Source: Hymenobacter norwichensis DSM 15439
GTDB taxonomy: Bacteria; Bacteroidota; Bacteroidia; Cytophagales; Hymenobacteraceae
Direction of reading: 5' to 3'
DNA length: 64,000 nt
Assembly: GCF_000420705.1 (NCBI RefSeq)
Contig: NZ_ATVL01000006.1
Coordinates: forward strand, 1,054,267-1,118,266
Shown here: in pieces, positions 33,740 through 42,724 of the stretch
Position numbering within the stretch: position 1 is the first letter of the stretch
Layout: every line of letters starts with the position of its first letter
Translations under genes and position numbers: made by a program
Notes under the pieces: model-generated
Seen by the model: only the letters and a program-made list of their open reading frames with translations
What the model was told of the DNA's origin: nothing
Databases searched by the model: none

Positions 33740-34762
33740 CTATGACACTTCGCCCAGCGCCGACAGAATAGTTTCGGCCAGCAGATCAGGGTCTTGGTTG
33801 GCGGCGCGGCTCAAGCGCCGTACGCGTTGCGGAGGCACTTCATATAATTCAATCACGCGCAGTGCTAAGTCGGAAGAGCTAGTCAGAATTAAGTCGGCGC
33901 GGCGCAGGGCCATGCGTTCCATCTCCATCACCCAGCCCCGGTCGGCGGGTGTATTGCGCTCCTGGGCCAAGCTATACACGTGCAACACCAGCGGTTTGCC
34001 GGTCAGTTGCCGTATCTCCATGCCCGCTAGCCACGACTGCCAGTCAGAAGCGTATATCACCGAAAAATCTTGGCTAGCGGCCAGCCGGGTAGCCAGCCGG
34101 GCGTACTGAATCACTCGGAAATTTAAGCCTGCTTCGTCGGACGGAAGGGCCTGCAACGCTGCCAGGGCCACATTCAGGATAGAATTGTGCACTGGCATCT
34201 CAGAAGAAGCAGGCGTTGGTTGCACCTCTTCTACGAAAGGCTGAGGCTCCAATTCCGGGGTGTAAGCAGTTGGTTCGCTTGGTGGAGTGGTGCTGTCACT
34301 GACGGTAGGGGCTTCCGACTCAACGAATGCCAAGTCGGCAGCTTCCTGTACGCCCAAGCTGCCTTCTTGCACCTCTTCTGCCGTAACGGCCGGCACAATG
34401 TAGGGGAGGTCTGAAGCTTCTTCCAAAGAGCCAATGTAGGGCGCCGCGGGTACGGTCAGGCCGTTGTCTTGGTCGTGGTTGGCACCCAAGTAAGGCGAGG
34501 CGGGCCACTGCCAGTTTTGCGAACGGTCAGTTTCCGGCTGCGGCTCCAGCAAAGCTAATTCTTCGGCGGTCAGGTTGGCCAAACCAGTGGTCTGCACCAA
34601 GCTGGATAAGTGCATCGGCTCAGAAAGCCGGGGCAGCAAAAGTGTGAGGTCGGCACGGGGAGCCAGGGCCTGGAGCAACGTAGGAGTTGGGGGTACTGCT
34701 TCGGTAGGGGCGGCGGGGCCATCCCAGCCCAGTAGTAACACCTTAAGCGGAGCTGTTTTCAT
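33740..34762 (-). CDS. glycogen-synthase-like protein lacking the catalytic C-terminal domain
   Basis: A 340-residue protein. The start KVLLLGWDG (7-15) resembles the first strand of GT4/GT5 glycogen synthases, but the glycine-rich loop that should follow is replaced by a Pro/Ala/Thr-rich piece. Residues about 70-195 are an acidic, Pro-rich insertion. About 205-330 again looks like the second half of a GT-B N-terminal domain (FSVIYASDWQSWLAGMEI, PLVLHVYSLAQERNTPAD, RRADLILTSSSDLALRVI). There is no C-terminal Rossmann domain with the E-x7-E motif, and a proper terminator follows at once, so this is a stable short form and not a mere truncation of the window. Probably not an active transferase. 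Confidence 0.75.
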   Translation of the reverse strand: MKTAPLKVLLLGWDGPAAPTEAVPPTPTLLQALAPRADLTLLLPRLSEPMHLSSLVQTTGLANLTAEELALLEPQPETDRSQNWQWPASPYLGANHDQDNGLTVPAAPYIGSLEEASDLPYIVPAVTAEEVQEGSLGVQEAADLAFVESEAPTVSDSTTPPSEPTAYTPELEPQPFVEEVQPTPASSEMPVHNSILNVALAALQALPSDEAGLNFRVIQYARLATRLAASQDFSVIYASDWQSWLAGMEIRQLTGKPLVLHVYSLAQERNTPADRGWVMEMERMALRRADLILTSSSDLALRVIELYEVPPQRVRRLSRAANQDPDLLAETILSALGEVS

Positions 34763-34957
34763 ATGGGGGGTAAGATAGAGCGGATTTATCCAATAACTGC
34801 ACTGGTGAGCTCAACAGGACAATTAAAACGCCGGATGGTCAATGTTAGGCAAATTTCGTGGGATTCATTTTTACCTTTACAGGCTCAATAGGAGTATTCT
34901 TGGTATATCCGGAATACATTCGCTTGTTTGCTTCTTCTCTGCACTGCTGCACTTTAT

Positions 34958-37393
34958 ATGAACGATAATAGTTTCGAAGGCCAGAATTACATGGTAAACG
35001 ACCTGGCCGCGAAAGCGAAACAGGAATTTTACCCCGGTCAAGTTGTTGCCAGCCACCAGGAAGGCACCGACTTTCTCTTCCGTTGTGACAATGGAGTGCA
35101 ATTACGGCTTGAAGTCATTACCGACAAAGTGCTGCGCTTCCGATTTGCCACCGAAAACGGTTTCGCTCCTGATTTTAGTTACGCTTTTCCAGAAGGAGTG
35201 CCTTCCCGGCAGGAATTGGTGTTCCTGGAGTTCCGCGAAAAAGAAGACCACTACCGTATCACCACTAACCGCCTCATTTGCACTATTGCCAAAGAGGGCC
35301 TGAAAACGCGGGTGCTCAACCGCTCTGGCGTAGTGCTGATGCAGGATGATAAAGGCTTCCACTGGGAGTACGACTATGACTCCGGCAACGATATCGTGAA
35401 GATGAGTAAGCAGGTGCAAAGCGGCGTCTGCTACTATGGCCTCGGCGACAAGCCCGAGAACATGAACCTACGTGGCCGGCGCTTCACCAACTGGGGTACC
35501 GATACCTACGGCTACGTGAAAGGCTCCGACCCGCTCTACAAGAACATTCCGTTCTACCTGGAATTGCAGCAGCGCTTAGCCCACGGCATCTTTTTCGACA
35601 ATTCGTTTAAGGCGCACTTCGATTTTGCGGCCGAGCGCGCCGACGTCACTAGTTTCTGGTCGCAGGGCGGCGAGATGAACTACTACTTCATCTACGGCCC
35701 CTCACTCACCGAAGTAACCCAAGAGTATACCCGCCTGACCTGCCCGCCTGAGCTGCCGCCCTTGTGGGCCTTGGGCTACCACCAGTGCAAGTGGAGCTAT
35801 TACCCTGAAAGCAACGTGAAAGCCATCGCCCAAGGCTTCCGCGACCGGCAGATTCCGTGCGACGCCCTGTACCTCGACATCGACTATATGGATGGGTACC
35901 GCTGCTTCACCTGGAGCCCCACGCACTTCCCGGAGCCCAAGCGCATGGTGCAGGAACTGGCCGCCGATGGTTTCAAAACCATCGTTATCATCGACCCCGG
36001 CATCAAGATTGACCCCGAGTACCCAGTGTACACCGAAGGACTGGCCAACGACTACTTCTGCCGCCGCGCCGATGGCCCGTTGATGAAGGGCTCGGTGTGG
36101 CCCGGCCTATGCAACTTCCCCGATTACACCCGCCCCGAAGTGCGGGAGTGGTGGGCGGGCCTGTTCAAGGGGCTGATTCAGGAAGACGGCGTGAAGGGGG
36201 TGTGGAACGACATGAACGAGCCGGCTGTGTTCGAGAAAGGTACCTTCCCCGATGATGTGCGCTTCCACTACGACGGCCACCCGACCTCACACAAGAAGGC
36301 CCACAACATCTACGGCATGCAAATGGCACGGGCCACGGCGGCGGGCGTCAAGCAGTTCAGTTTCCCTAACCGGCCGTTCAGCATCACGCGTAGCTCCTAC
36401 GCAGGTGGCCAGCGCTATTCCTCCGCCTGGACCGGCGACAACATTGCTTCCTGGGAACACCTGTGGTTGGCCAATATTCAGTGCCAGCGCCTGAGTATCA
36501 GTGGCTTCAGCTTCGTCGGTTCCGATATTGGTGGCTTTATTGATACGCCCGACGCCGAGCTGTACGTGCGCTGGGTAGCGCTGGGGGCCTTCCACCCGTT
36601 CTTCCGTACCCACAGCTCCGGCGACCACGGCGACCAAGAGCCTTGGAGCTTTGGCGAAGAAGCCGCGGCCTTGGCCAAGAGCTTCATCGAGCTGCGCTAC
36701 CGGCTACTGCCTTACATGTACACCACCTTCTGGCAGTATGTGCAGCAAGGCACGCCCATGCTGCGCCCGCTCACCTTCCTCGACCAGAACGACACCGAAA
36801 CCTACCTGCGCATGGCCGAATTCGGCCTCGGCGACCACCTGCTGGTATGCCCCATCACGCAGGCCGGCGTAGACGGCCGCTGGATGTACTTGCCCCGCGG
36901 CGACTGGTTCTACTACTACACCGATGAGCCCAAATCGGGTGGCGCGGAAGTGTGGGCCACCGCTGGCCTCGACCGGATTCCGCTATTCGTGCGGGCTGGA
37001 GCGGTACTGCCGTTCTACCCGGTGCAGCAGTATGTGGGCGAGAAGGTTATCGAAGAAGTAACCTTGCACGTGTACTACAAAGCTGGCCAGGAAAGCAGCG
37101 TGCTGTATGACGACGGCGGTGAAGGCTACGGCTACCTCGAAGGACACCAAACCACCCGCCGCTTCACCGTGGTCGGTACCGACAAAGGCCTGCTGCTCCA
37201 GCAAACTATTGAGGGCGAGTACCAACCTAGCTTTACGCGCTACCGCGTGGTACTGCACGGCCTCCCATTCGGGGCGACGGCCTACAGCACCGATGGCCAG
37301 CCGTCCGAAGCCGAGGAAGTAACGCTGGAAACAGGCCTTACACTGCCGAGCGTGGTGGTGTCAGCTAGTTTTGGGGAACTGGTTATTGGCTAA
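34958..37393 (+). CDS. GH31 alpha-glucosidase
   Basis: An 811-residue enzyme from the ATG at 34958 (other starts at 34928 and 34991 are possible). N-terminal GH31 beta domain about 15-260, catalytic barrel about 265-600, C-terminal beta domains to 811. Nucleophile D418 in GVWNDMNEPAVF, acid/base D494 in WTGDNIASW, and the sugar-binding FVGSDIGGF follow the family pattern. No signal peptide is visible, so it most likely releases glucose from maltodextrin or glycogen-derived oligosaccharides in the cytoplasm, complementing glgB and the GH13 amylase. Confidence 0.94.
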   Translation: MNDNSFEGQNYMVNDLAAKAKQEFYPGQVVASHQEGTDFLFRCDNGVQLRLEVITDKVLRFRFATENGFAPDFSYAFPEGVPSRQELVFLEFREKEDHYRITTNRLICTIAKEGLKTRVLNRSGVVLMQDDKGFHWEYDYDSGNDIVKMSKQVQSGVCYYGLGDKPENMNLRGRRFTNWGTDTYGYVKGSDPLYKNIPFYLELQQRLAHGIFFDNSFKAHFDFAAERADVTSFWSQGGEMNYYFIYGPSLTEVTQEYTRLTCPPELPPLWALGYHQCKWSYYPESNVKAIAQGFRDRQIPCDALYLDIDYMDGYRCFTWSPTHFPEPKRMVQELAADGFKTIVIIDPGIKIDPEYPVYTEGLANDYFCRRADGPLMKGSVWPGLCNFPDYTRPEVREWWAGLFKGLIQEDGVKGVWNDMNEPAVFEKGTFPDDVRFHYDGHPTSHKKAHNIYGMQMARATAAGVKQFSFPNRPFSITRSSYAGGQRYSSAWTGDNIASWEHLWLANIQCQRLSISGFSFVGSDIGGFIDTPDAELYVRWVALGAFHPFFRTHSSGDHGDQEPWSFGEEAAALAKSFIELRYRLLPYMYTTFWQYVQQGTPMLRPLTFLDQNDTETYLRMAEFGLGDHLLVCPITQAGVDGRWMYLPRGDWFYYYTDEPKSGGAEVWATAGLDRIPLFVRAGAVLPFYPVQQYVGEKVIEEVTLHVYYKAGQESSVLYDDGGEGYGYLEGHQTTRRFTVVGTDKGLLLQQTIEGEYQPSFTRYRVVLHGLPFGATAYSTDGQPSEAEEVTLETGLTLPSVVVSASFGELVIG

Positions 37394-37404
37394 TGATATG
37401 TTGG

Positions 37405-37458
37405 TCAAGCATTAAAAAGGCCCGCCACTTACAAGTGGCGGGCCTTTTTAATGCTTGA
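37405..37458. terminator. bidirectional terminator, 26-bp perfect stem
   Basis: Arms 37405-37430 and 37433-37458 are exact reverse complements around a 2-base centre, with A5/T5 runs in the arms. It separates the convergent GH31 and outer-membrane genes. Confidence 0.9.
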
Positions 37459-37497
37459 TGTTGGAAATGTAAGTTGGTGACGTGATGATTGGTTGTG

Positions 37498-38388
37498 CTA
37501 AAAATTGTACGCTACCCCGCCTGAAAGGCCTGTGGATTTACCTACGTTACGGCCGCTCACATATGTTGTGGCACCTAATGAAAGGCCGAAGCCTTTAGCC
37601 AATGGCCGGAAGGCACTTACCCCAAGGCGGACGTAATTAACACGGGTAGCCGGGAAGAAGCCTGTGAAACCGGGTTGCAGAATATCGGTGCCACTCTTAT
37701 CGGAGTGCTGAATGGAAGCCAACGCATCCACGTACAACTTCGGGCCAGCGTAACCAACTTTAGTTTCTGCTACAAAGGCGTTAGGAGCACTATTGTCACG
37801 CACGCTATAGCCTGCCTGTCCTGTGAAGAACACCCCGGATACTGTTTTGAGGTGGGCCACGCCCGACACATTAGCTTTTTTAGAGTGATTACCAATGGCA
37901 ATAATATACCCCAAGCCCGTCTTGGATTGATAGTCGCTAACTGGAACGCTACCTCCAACTACCCCCAAAATATCCAGTACGTTGGTGCCTAACTCACGGC
38001 TCAGCAACTTGGCTTTAAGCAGCACGGTTACGTCCTGCAAGCCCGCCCGGCGGTTGGTGTAGTTCTGGTCCTGCAACACCCGCTCGTCGGCGCTGCCCTT
38101 CGACTCGATATAAGGCAGACTGACCACTGCATCTAGCTTGTCGGTGATGCCGTAGTTGGCGTACAAGTTGATAGATGTTATCCGTACCTCATTGAAAATA
38201 GGTACTTTATCAATTTTAGCTGGGGCCAGATACACACTGCTGTAGCGCTCGACGGTGCTTGATACTACCACTGAGCCATGGCCCTTGCCTGCCATAAAGC
38301 CACTCACCAAGCTTTGTGCCTGGGCCATTGATACTCCGCCTAAACTGGCTAACGAGAATAGAATGAAGGAACGGTACATGTGTTGCAT
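37498..38388 (-). CDS. outer-membrane beta-barrel-like protein
   Basis: A 296-residue exported protein (ATG 38388 or 38379). Signal peptide YRSFILFSLASLGGVSMAQAQ. The mature chain has repeated amphipathic strands with glycine turns (for example NLYANYGITDKLDAVVSLPYI and FFTGQAGYSVRDN) and ends in Phe, a common mark for outer-membrane insertion. It resembles the transporter-like FadL/MetA-pathway barrels of Bacteroidota, but no family can be named. A TAACTTTG promoter box sits at 38414-38407 on the minus strand. Divergent from the fasciclin gene. Confidence 0.72.
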   Translation of the reverse strand: MQHMYRSFILFSLASLGGVSMAQAQSLVSGFMAGKGHGSVVVSSTVERYSSVYLAPAKIDKVPIFNEVRITSINLYANYGITDKLDAVVSLPYIESKGSADERVLQDQNYTNRRAGLQDVTVLLKAKLLSRELGTNVLDILGVVGGSVPVSDYQSKTGLGYIIAIGNHSKKANVSGVAHLKTVSGVFFTGQAGYSVRDNSAPNAFVAETKVGYAGPKLYVDALASIQHSDKSGTDILQPGFTGFFPATRVNYVRLGVSAFRPLAKGFGLSLGATTYVSGRNVGKSTGLSGGVAYNF

Positions 38389-38406
38389 AAATACTAGCTA
38401 GAGAAA

Positions 38407-38441
38407 CAAAGTTAAACGAACTTATCAAGAAATTATTCAAA
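38407..38441 (-). promoter_or_regulatory. candidate promoter of the outer-membrane protein gene
   Basis: On the minus strand: TTTG (38441-38438), 23-nt spacer, TAACTTTG (38414-38407), start codon at 38388. It fits the Bacteroidota -33/-7 pattern, and gives a leader of roughly 15 nt. Confidence 0.55.
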
Positions 38442-38532
38442 TATAATACCTTCGTAGAAATGTTCTTGTGCTTTGTTGAGGTTAGTGTAGGAAAGCTACG
38501 CAAACATTAGGTTGTCGGATTTGTGTCCGGGT

Positions 38533-38549
38533 AAATCCGGACCGGATTT
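38533..38549. promoter_or_regulatory. 17-bp perfect palindrome in the divergent intergenic region
   Basis: aaatccgg-a-ccggattt. It lies about 90 bp upstream of the fasciclin start and about 145 bp from the outer-membrane gene. Its symmetry suggests a dimeric regulator site. Confidence 0.4.
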
Positions 38550-38637
38550 TATTTCGTTGTTATCCTGTTCATCCATGTAGCAATGAAAAAAATGTTTTAC
38601 TATTTGTTGTAAATTTCTGTTTAAAAGTGAGTTATAC

Positions 38638-39621
38638 ATGAAAAAGAACGTACAAATTTTGTGCTGCTACTTCGCATTGAGCGTCGGAGTATTAGCAAGC
38701 TGTAGTAAAGAAGAAGCCCCCGATCCTACAATTGCCAGTATTGCGGTTTCTAATCCTGATTTTCAGATATTGGAGGATGCCGCTATAAGAGGGGAGGTAG
38801 CAGGAATTTTATCTAATAAAAATCCTAATGATCCGCAAGGCGCTGGTAACTTCACCGTATTTGCTCCCAACAATGCTGCCTTTGCTCGCCTTGGGCTAAA
38901 CTCAGCTTCGGATTTGCTCACGTTGCAGAAGCCGTTCCTTACCAGCACGCTGCTGTATCACGTAGCCAATGGAACCCTAGCCGGCAGCAGTTTGCAAACT
39001 GGTTCGACGTCTGTTTCGGCCCTCGGTCCGGTGCGCCGTATTAGTAAGAAAGGCAATGATTTATATGTGAACGGCTCTAAGATTCTGGCCACCGATGTAC
39101 AGGCCGCCAACGGTACTATTCACGTCATCGATAAGGTTCTGCTAGCTACGGGCGGGAACGTGGTAGAGTCGGCGCTGGCACTAAAAGATGCCCAGGTGTT
39201 CACAAGTCCTGAGTTATCTTTTCTAGTGGAGGCAGTGCTGTATTGCGAGTTGCAGGGGCCCCTTTCTACCACTCCTAATATCACCGTATTTGCGCCCACC
39301 GACAAGGCTTTCAAAGAGTTAGGTGTTGCGCTGGGTGTGCCACTCAACGTGCCCGCTGATATTCGTAAGCTTCCCAAGGCAACCGTAACGGCCGTACTCC
39401 TGAACCACGTACTGGCTAATGGAGCCAAATTCACCCCCGAGTTGCCCGAAAACACTACCGTTAGCTCTCTGGGTGGCACTCCAGTGCAGATTGGTGTCTT
39501 CGCCAACGGAACCCTAACGGTGAAAGGCAGCAGCAATACTGTCCCGGCCAACATGGTGATTCCCGACGTGCAGGCCACGAACGGCATTGTTCACGTTATC
39601 GACCGGGTACTGCTACCATAG
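38638..39621 (+). CDS. fasciclin-domain lipoprotein (two domains)
   Basis: A 327-residue lipoprotein: signal peptide MKKNVQILCCYFALSVGVLASC with lipobox LASC (C22), followed by SKEEA. Fasciclin domain 1 about 38-172 with FTVFAPNNAAFARLG and GTIHVIDKVLL, domain 2 about 180-327 with ITVFAPTDKAFKELG and GIVHVIDRVLL. Such domains mediate surface adhesion. It is divergent from the outer-membrane gene; the upstream region holds the 38533-38549 palindrome. Confidence 0.93.
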   Translation: MKKNVQILCCYFALSVGVLASCSKEEAPDPTIASIAVSNPDFQILEDAAIRGEVAGILSNKNPNDPQGAGNFTVFAPNNAAFARLGLNSASDLLTLQKPFLTSTLLYHVANGTLAGSSLQTGSTSVSALGPVRRISKKGNDLYVNGSKILATDVQAANGTIHVIDKVLLATGGNVVESALALKDAQVFTSPELSFLVEAVLYCELQGPLSTTPNITVFAPTDKAFKELGVALGVPLNVPADIRKLPKATVTAVLLNHVLANGAKFTPELPENTTVSSLGGTPVQIGVFANGTLTVKGSSNTVPANMVIPDVQATNGIVHVIDRVLLP

Positions 39622-39735
39622 CACGCCTTTATATTAGGCGGTGATAATGCTAAGCTCATCGGTTTTTTGGTGGCTTCCAGCGAAATGGCCGCTTACTACA
39701 GTTGAGCAACACCTTACTTGCAGCGTCTTTAGCTT

Positions 39736-39766
39736 CAGCCCACTTACTCGGCGAGTAGGTGGGCTG
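39736..39766 (+). terminator. hairpin after fasciclin gene
   Basis: 15-bp stem with one G-T pair (arms 39736-39750 and 39752-39766) and a 1-nt centre, about 115 bp beyond the fasciclin stop and 50 bp before the next start. A true terminator or an operator of the downstream gene. Confidence 0.4.
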
Positions 39767-39815
39767 GATTGTAACTGGCCCGCATAAGTGGCTTGTAGTT
39801 TCCATATTTCTGGTC

Positions 39816-41369
39816 ATGAAAAAAATGGTTTCCGGCTCTGCATGGGGCTGGGTCTTGCTGTTCCTCGTCGGCTTGTCTATACGCACTCAGGCGCAGGCGC
39901 CTGCCAAGCGCTATTCGTTGGAAGGGCAGTGGCGCGGCGCGCTAACGGTGCCGGGCGGGAGCCTGCCTCTGATGATTACCGTAACCGAACTGGCTGATGG
40001 CAACCGATTTGCCGTTCTAGATGTGCCCATGCAGCGCGTCAATCGGGAGCCCATGGCGGTGACACCCCGCGGTGATACGCTCACGTTTGAAGCTGAGCGT
40101 GCTGGTTGCCGCTTCGTTGGTCACCGCTCGGCTGATGGGCAGCAGTTACTGGGGGTGTGGCAGCAAACGGGCTATTCTGCGCCACTCACGCTGTTGTTTG
40201 TTCCGCCAGCTACTACTGTGGCTCCTAAAACCTTCAAGTTTCCGCCACCTTACCGGGTAGAAGAAGTAAGCCTGCCTAATACTGCTGACCACTTGCGCCT
40301 AACCGGTACGCTTACTATTCCGGCCGGTGAAGGACCCTTCCCAACGGCACTATTATTATCTGACTTCGATACGCAAACCCGCGACGCTGTGTATAGTGAT
40401 TATGCACTAGCAGGTGGCTTGGCTGACTTTCTAACTCGTCGGGGCATTGCTGTCCTGCGCCTCGATGACCGAGGGGCAGGGCAATCAGAAGGCGATTCGA
40501 CGACGGTAACTACCACGGAGCGGCTGCGCGACGCCCAAGCGGCTTTAAGCTTTCTACGCACCCGGCCGCTGATTGATGTTGCGCACGTAGGTATTGTGGG
40601 GCACGGCGAAGGGGGCAACATTGGCCTGCTGGCCGCTGCCCAGCCGCTGCCCCCCGCATTTGTTGTGACGCTGGCAGCGGCAGGTCTGTCGGGCCGCGAG
40701 CTATTAGCCGAGCAGCGCCCTTCCTTGCTGCTGCGCTCCGGTGTGGCCGATACGGCGCTACTCGGCTGGGCTCGTCGGCAGGAGCAGGGCCGCGAGGTGG
40801 CACGTCGCCAAGCCGACAAGCTGCGCGCTGCTGGTTCCAACGCAGCCCAGGTGGAAACGTATCTGGAGCAGCAGCGCATGCGCCAGAAGGGCGAGGATCG
40901 GAAGCGGACCGATGCGCTTCGTAAGCGGCGGCGCGCTATGCTAGAAATTGTGCGGCAAACAACCGATAATAGCCAAGCGCAGGCTATTGTGGCCAACATG
41001 ATTCAGCAAGACAATCCTAATATGCCACTCGCAGAGGTGCACAACGCCGCCGTACGGCTTACCTCGCCCTGGTACCGGCAGTATCTGAATTTCGACCCAC
41101 AGGCTGCGTTGTCTGGTGTGCGTGCTCCCGTACTGCTGCTGCACGGCACCGGTGATGATATAGCTGATGCACAAGGCAACCTGGATTTGTTAGCCAAGGG
41201 CCTCAAAGGCAATAAGCTGGTTACAACGCAGAAGCTTGAGGGTATAAACCATTTGTTCCAGGCTCCGACCACTGAATGGCCGCTCATCAATGGCCAACCC
41301 CGCCCGGTAATGGCTCCTGCCGCGCTGGAGCAGATTCAATCCTGGATTAAAGCCCGCACCAAAGAATAA
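39816..41369 (+). CDS. exported alpha/beta hydrolase-like protein with substituted nucleophile
   Basis: A 517-residue exported protein from the ATG at 39816. Signal peptide about 1-27, then a beta-rich domain (30-145), then an alpha/beta hydrolase domain (about 150-517). The nucleophile elbow reads GIVGHGEGGNIG: in relatives it is GHSEGG, so the catalytic Ser is Gly here (codon ggc). The other triad elements look intact, D in HGTGDDIADAQ and H in GINHLF. A strongly basic, Arg-rich helical insertion lies around 310-390. Possibly a non-enzymatic binding protein, or a recent inactivation; a sequencing error (agc to ggc) cannot be excluded. Confidence 0.83.
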   Translation: MKKMVSGSAWGWVLLFLVGLSIRTQAQAPAKRYSLEGQWRGALTVPGGSLPLMITVTELADGNRFAVLDVPMQRVNREPMAVTPRGDTLTFEAERAGCRFVGHRSADGQQLLGVWQQTGYSAPLTLLFVPPATTVAPKTFKFPPPYRVEEVSLPNTADHLRLTGTLTIPAGEGPFPTALLLSDFDTQTRDAVYSDYALAGGLADFLTRRGIAVLRLDDRGAGQSEGDSTTVTTTERLRDAQAALSFLRTRPLIDVAHVGIVGHGEGGNIGLLAAAQPLPPAFVVTLAAAGLSGRELLAEQRPSLLLRSGVADTALLGWARRQEQGREVARRQADKLRAAGSNAAQVETYLEQQRMRQKGEDRKRTDALRKRRRAMLEIVRQTTDNSQAQAIVANMIQQDNPNMPLAEVHNAAVRLTSPWYRQYLNFDPQAALSGVRAPVLLLHGTGDDIADAQGNLDLLAKGLKGNKLVTTQKLEGINHLFQAPTTEWPLINGQPRPVMAPAALEQIQSWIKARTKE

Positions 41370-41411
41370 GGATGATGATGAAAAGGGACATAAGGTACTA
41401 AATGTCCTCTC

Positions 41412-42554
41412 TCACTTATCACCTGCCACTTGGTTGCGCAGATATTGATATACTTCGGGGTTGCTGAGCAGCGTACCGTGGTGCAGCTTAGGAAATACAC
41501 GGGTGCTGATTTGCTGCTCTGGTGGGAGGGCTGGGTCGCCGAATACGCGCCCTAGGGCACTGCCGGCCCCCACCAAACCGTCGCCAAAATAATCGTGTAG
41601 AGCTGAGTTGGCTGATTTCAATAGGGAGCCAACCAGCACATGATACCGTACGCCGGGTAGGGGCGGTACCAGCGTACGGGGCGGAAACAGGTCGTTGGCG
41701 TGTGGGTCTTGCCAATCCTCATCTACCAGAATAGCGTGCCGCAGGTCTTTGATGCCGTTGCTACGCTTATCAATCAGGCCACTGATAAACCGGGTGGGCC
41801 GAAGGTTGATTTTGCGCAGCACTACCGATGTGAAGTGGCTGTTCTGCTCCAGAAACGACCCGTCGTTGGGTACCCCAATCAGAAACACGTTGCGCAGGTG
41901 CGGCAACCAGCCACTTACTTCCGAAGAAGCGTTGCTTGCTGAACCGGCTGCTGCTTGGCGCGCTGCATAGTAGCCTGCACTCCGAGCAACAAGCCCCCCC
42001 ATGCTGTGGCCGACCAAGGTCAGGTCGCCGATGACCTGGGGAAAAGTTGCCAAAAGCTCCGTAAGTAGGGCGTGGAACTGCTGGCCATTTTCTGAGATAT
42101 GCAAGCCGGTATTGTAGCGCAGATACAGACAGATGGCGCCGGTATCTTGCTGTAGGCGTGGGCCATAGCGCCATCCATCCGGCGAGCCAGCCTGCCAAAT
42201 AACTTCGTCGCCCATAAGGCCGTGCAAAAATACCACTGTGCTGCGCGGGCGCCCTTCCGGGGTGGGCTGCAAGTTGAGCGAGGCTACTGCTACATCGGCA
42301 GCGTGGCGGCGGAAGCTCATCTGAATGGCGCGCCGGTCGTGTCGCTCGGCTAACTGGTCGCCGAAAGCTCCGTTGAGAATGGGGAGTGTGAAATGTCGGT
42401 TGGCCTGGCCGGTGCGGTATAGGTAGTCGGCTGCATTGAATGGGGCCGCAGCAGCCCGGCTCATCACCGCTGCCGCCCGCTGCCAGCGCGAAGGCTGCTT
42501 ATCGGGTTGTGAATCGGCGGCGTTGGCATCGGGAATAGGCAGGTCGTCGGTCAC
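41412..42554 (-). CDS. lipase-like alpha/beta hydrolase
   Basis: A 380-residue cytoplasmic protein; the start is a guess (GTG at 42554; TTG at 42563 or ATG at 42464 are alternatives). The hydrolase core shows TVVFLHGLMGDEVIWQ for the oxyanion loop, nucleophile in VGHSMGGLVARS, and C-terminal KLHHGTLLS with the histidine. It is related to the PGAP1-like/lipase group, in which esters of fatty acids or GPI are cleaved. Substrate unknown. Convergent with the previous gene across 42 bp. Confidence 0.8.
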   Translation of the reverse strand: MTDDLPIPDANAADSQPDKQPSRWQRAAAVMSRAAAAPFNAADYLYRTGQANRHFTLPILNGAFGDQLAERHDRRAIQMSFRRHAADVAVASLNLQPTPEGRPRSTVVFLHGLMGDEVIWQAGSPDGWRYGPRLQQDTGAICLYLRYNTGLHISENGQQFHALLTELLATFPQVIGDLTLVGHSMGGLVARSAGYYAARQAAAGSASNASSEVSGWLPHLRNVFLIGVPNDGSFLEQNSHFTSVVLRKINLRPTRFISGLIDKRSNGIKDLRHAILVDEDWQDPHANDLFPPRTLVPPLPGVRYHVLVGSLLKSANSALHDYFGDGLVGAGSALGRVFGDPALPPEQQISTRVFPKLHHGTLLSNPEVYQYLRNQVAGDK

Positions 42555-42660
42555 AGCACACAATGGAGTTACGAGTAATTGGCAGCGCTAAACGGCATAA
42601 GATACGTGGTGGCTGGCAATCAGTAGCCCCACATGAAGCAACAACAAGCCACAACAAAAA

Positions 42661-42695
42661 AGCTCCCGCTGCCAGTAATGCCGGCAGCAGGAGCT
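42661..42695 (-). terminator. intrinsic terminator of the T9SS cargo gene
   Basis: 13-bp stem with one mismatch (arms 42661-42673 and 42683-42695), 9-nt loop, T-run on the minus strand, 30 bp after the stop at 42725. Confidence 0.75.
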
Positions 42696-42724
42696 TCTGC
42701 AAATCCATGTCGAGCACCAGCGGT

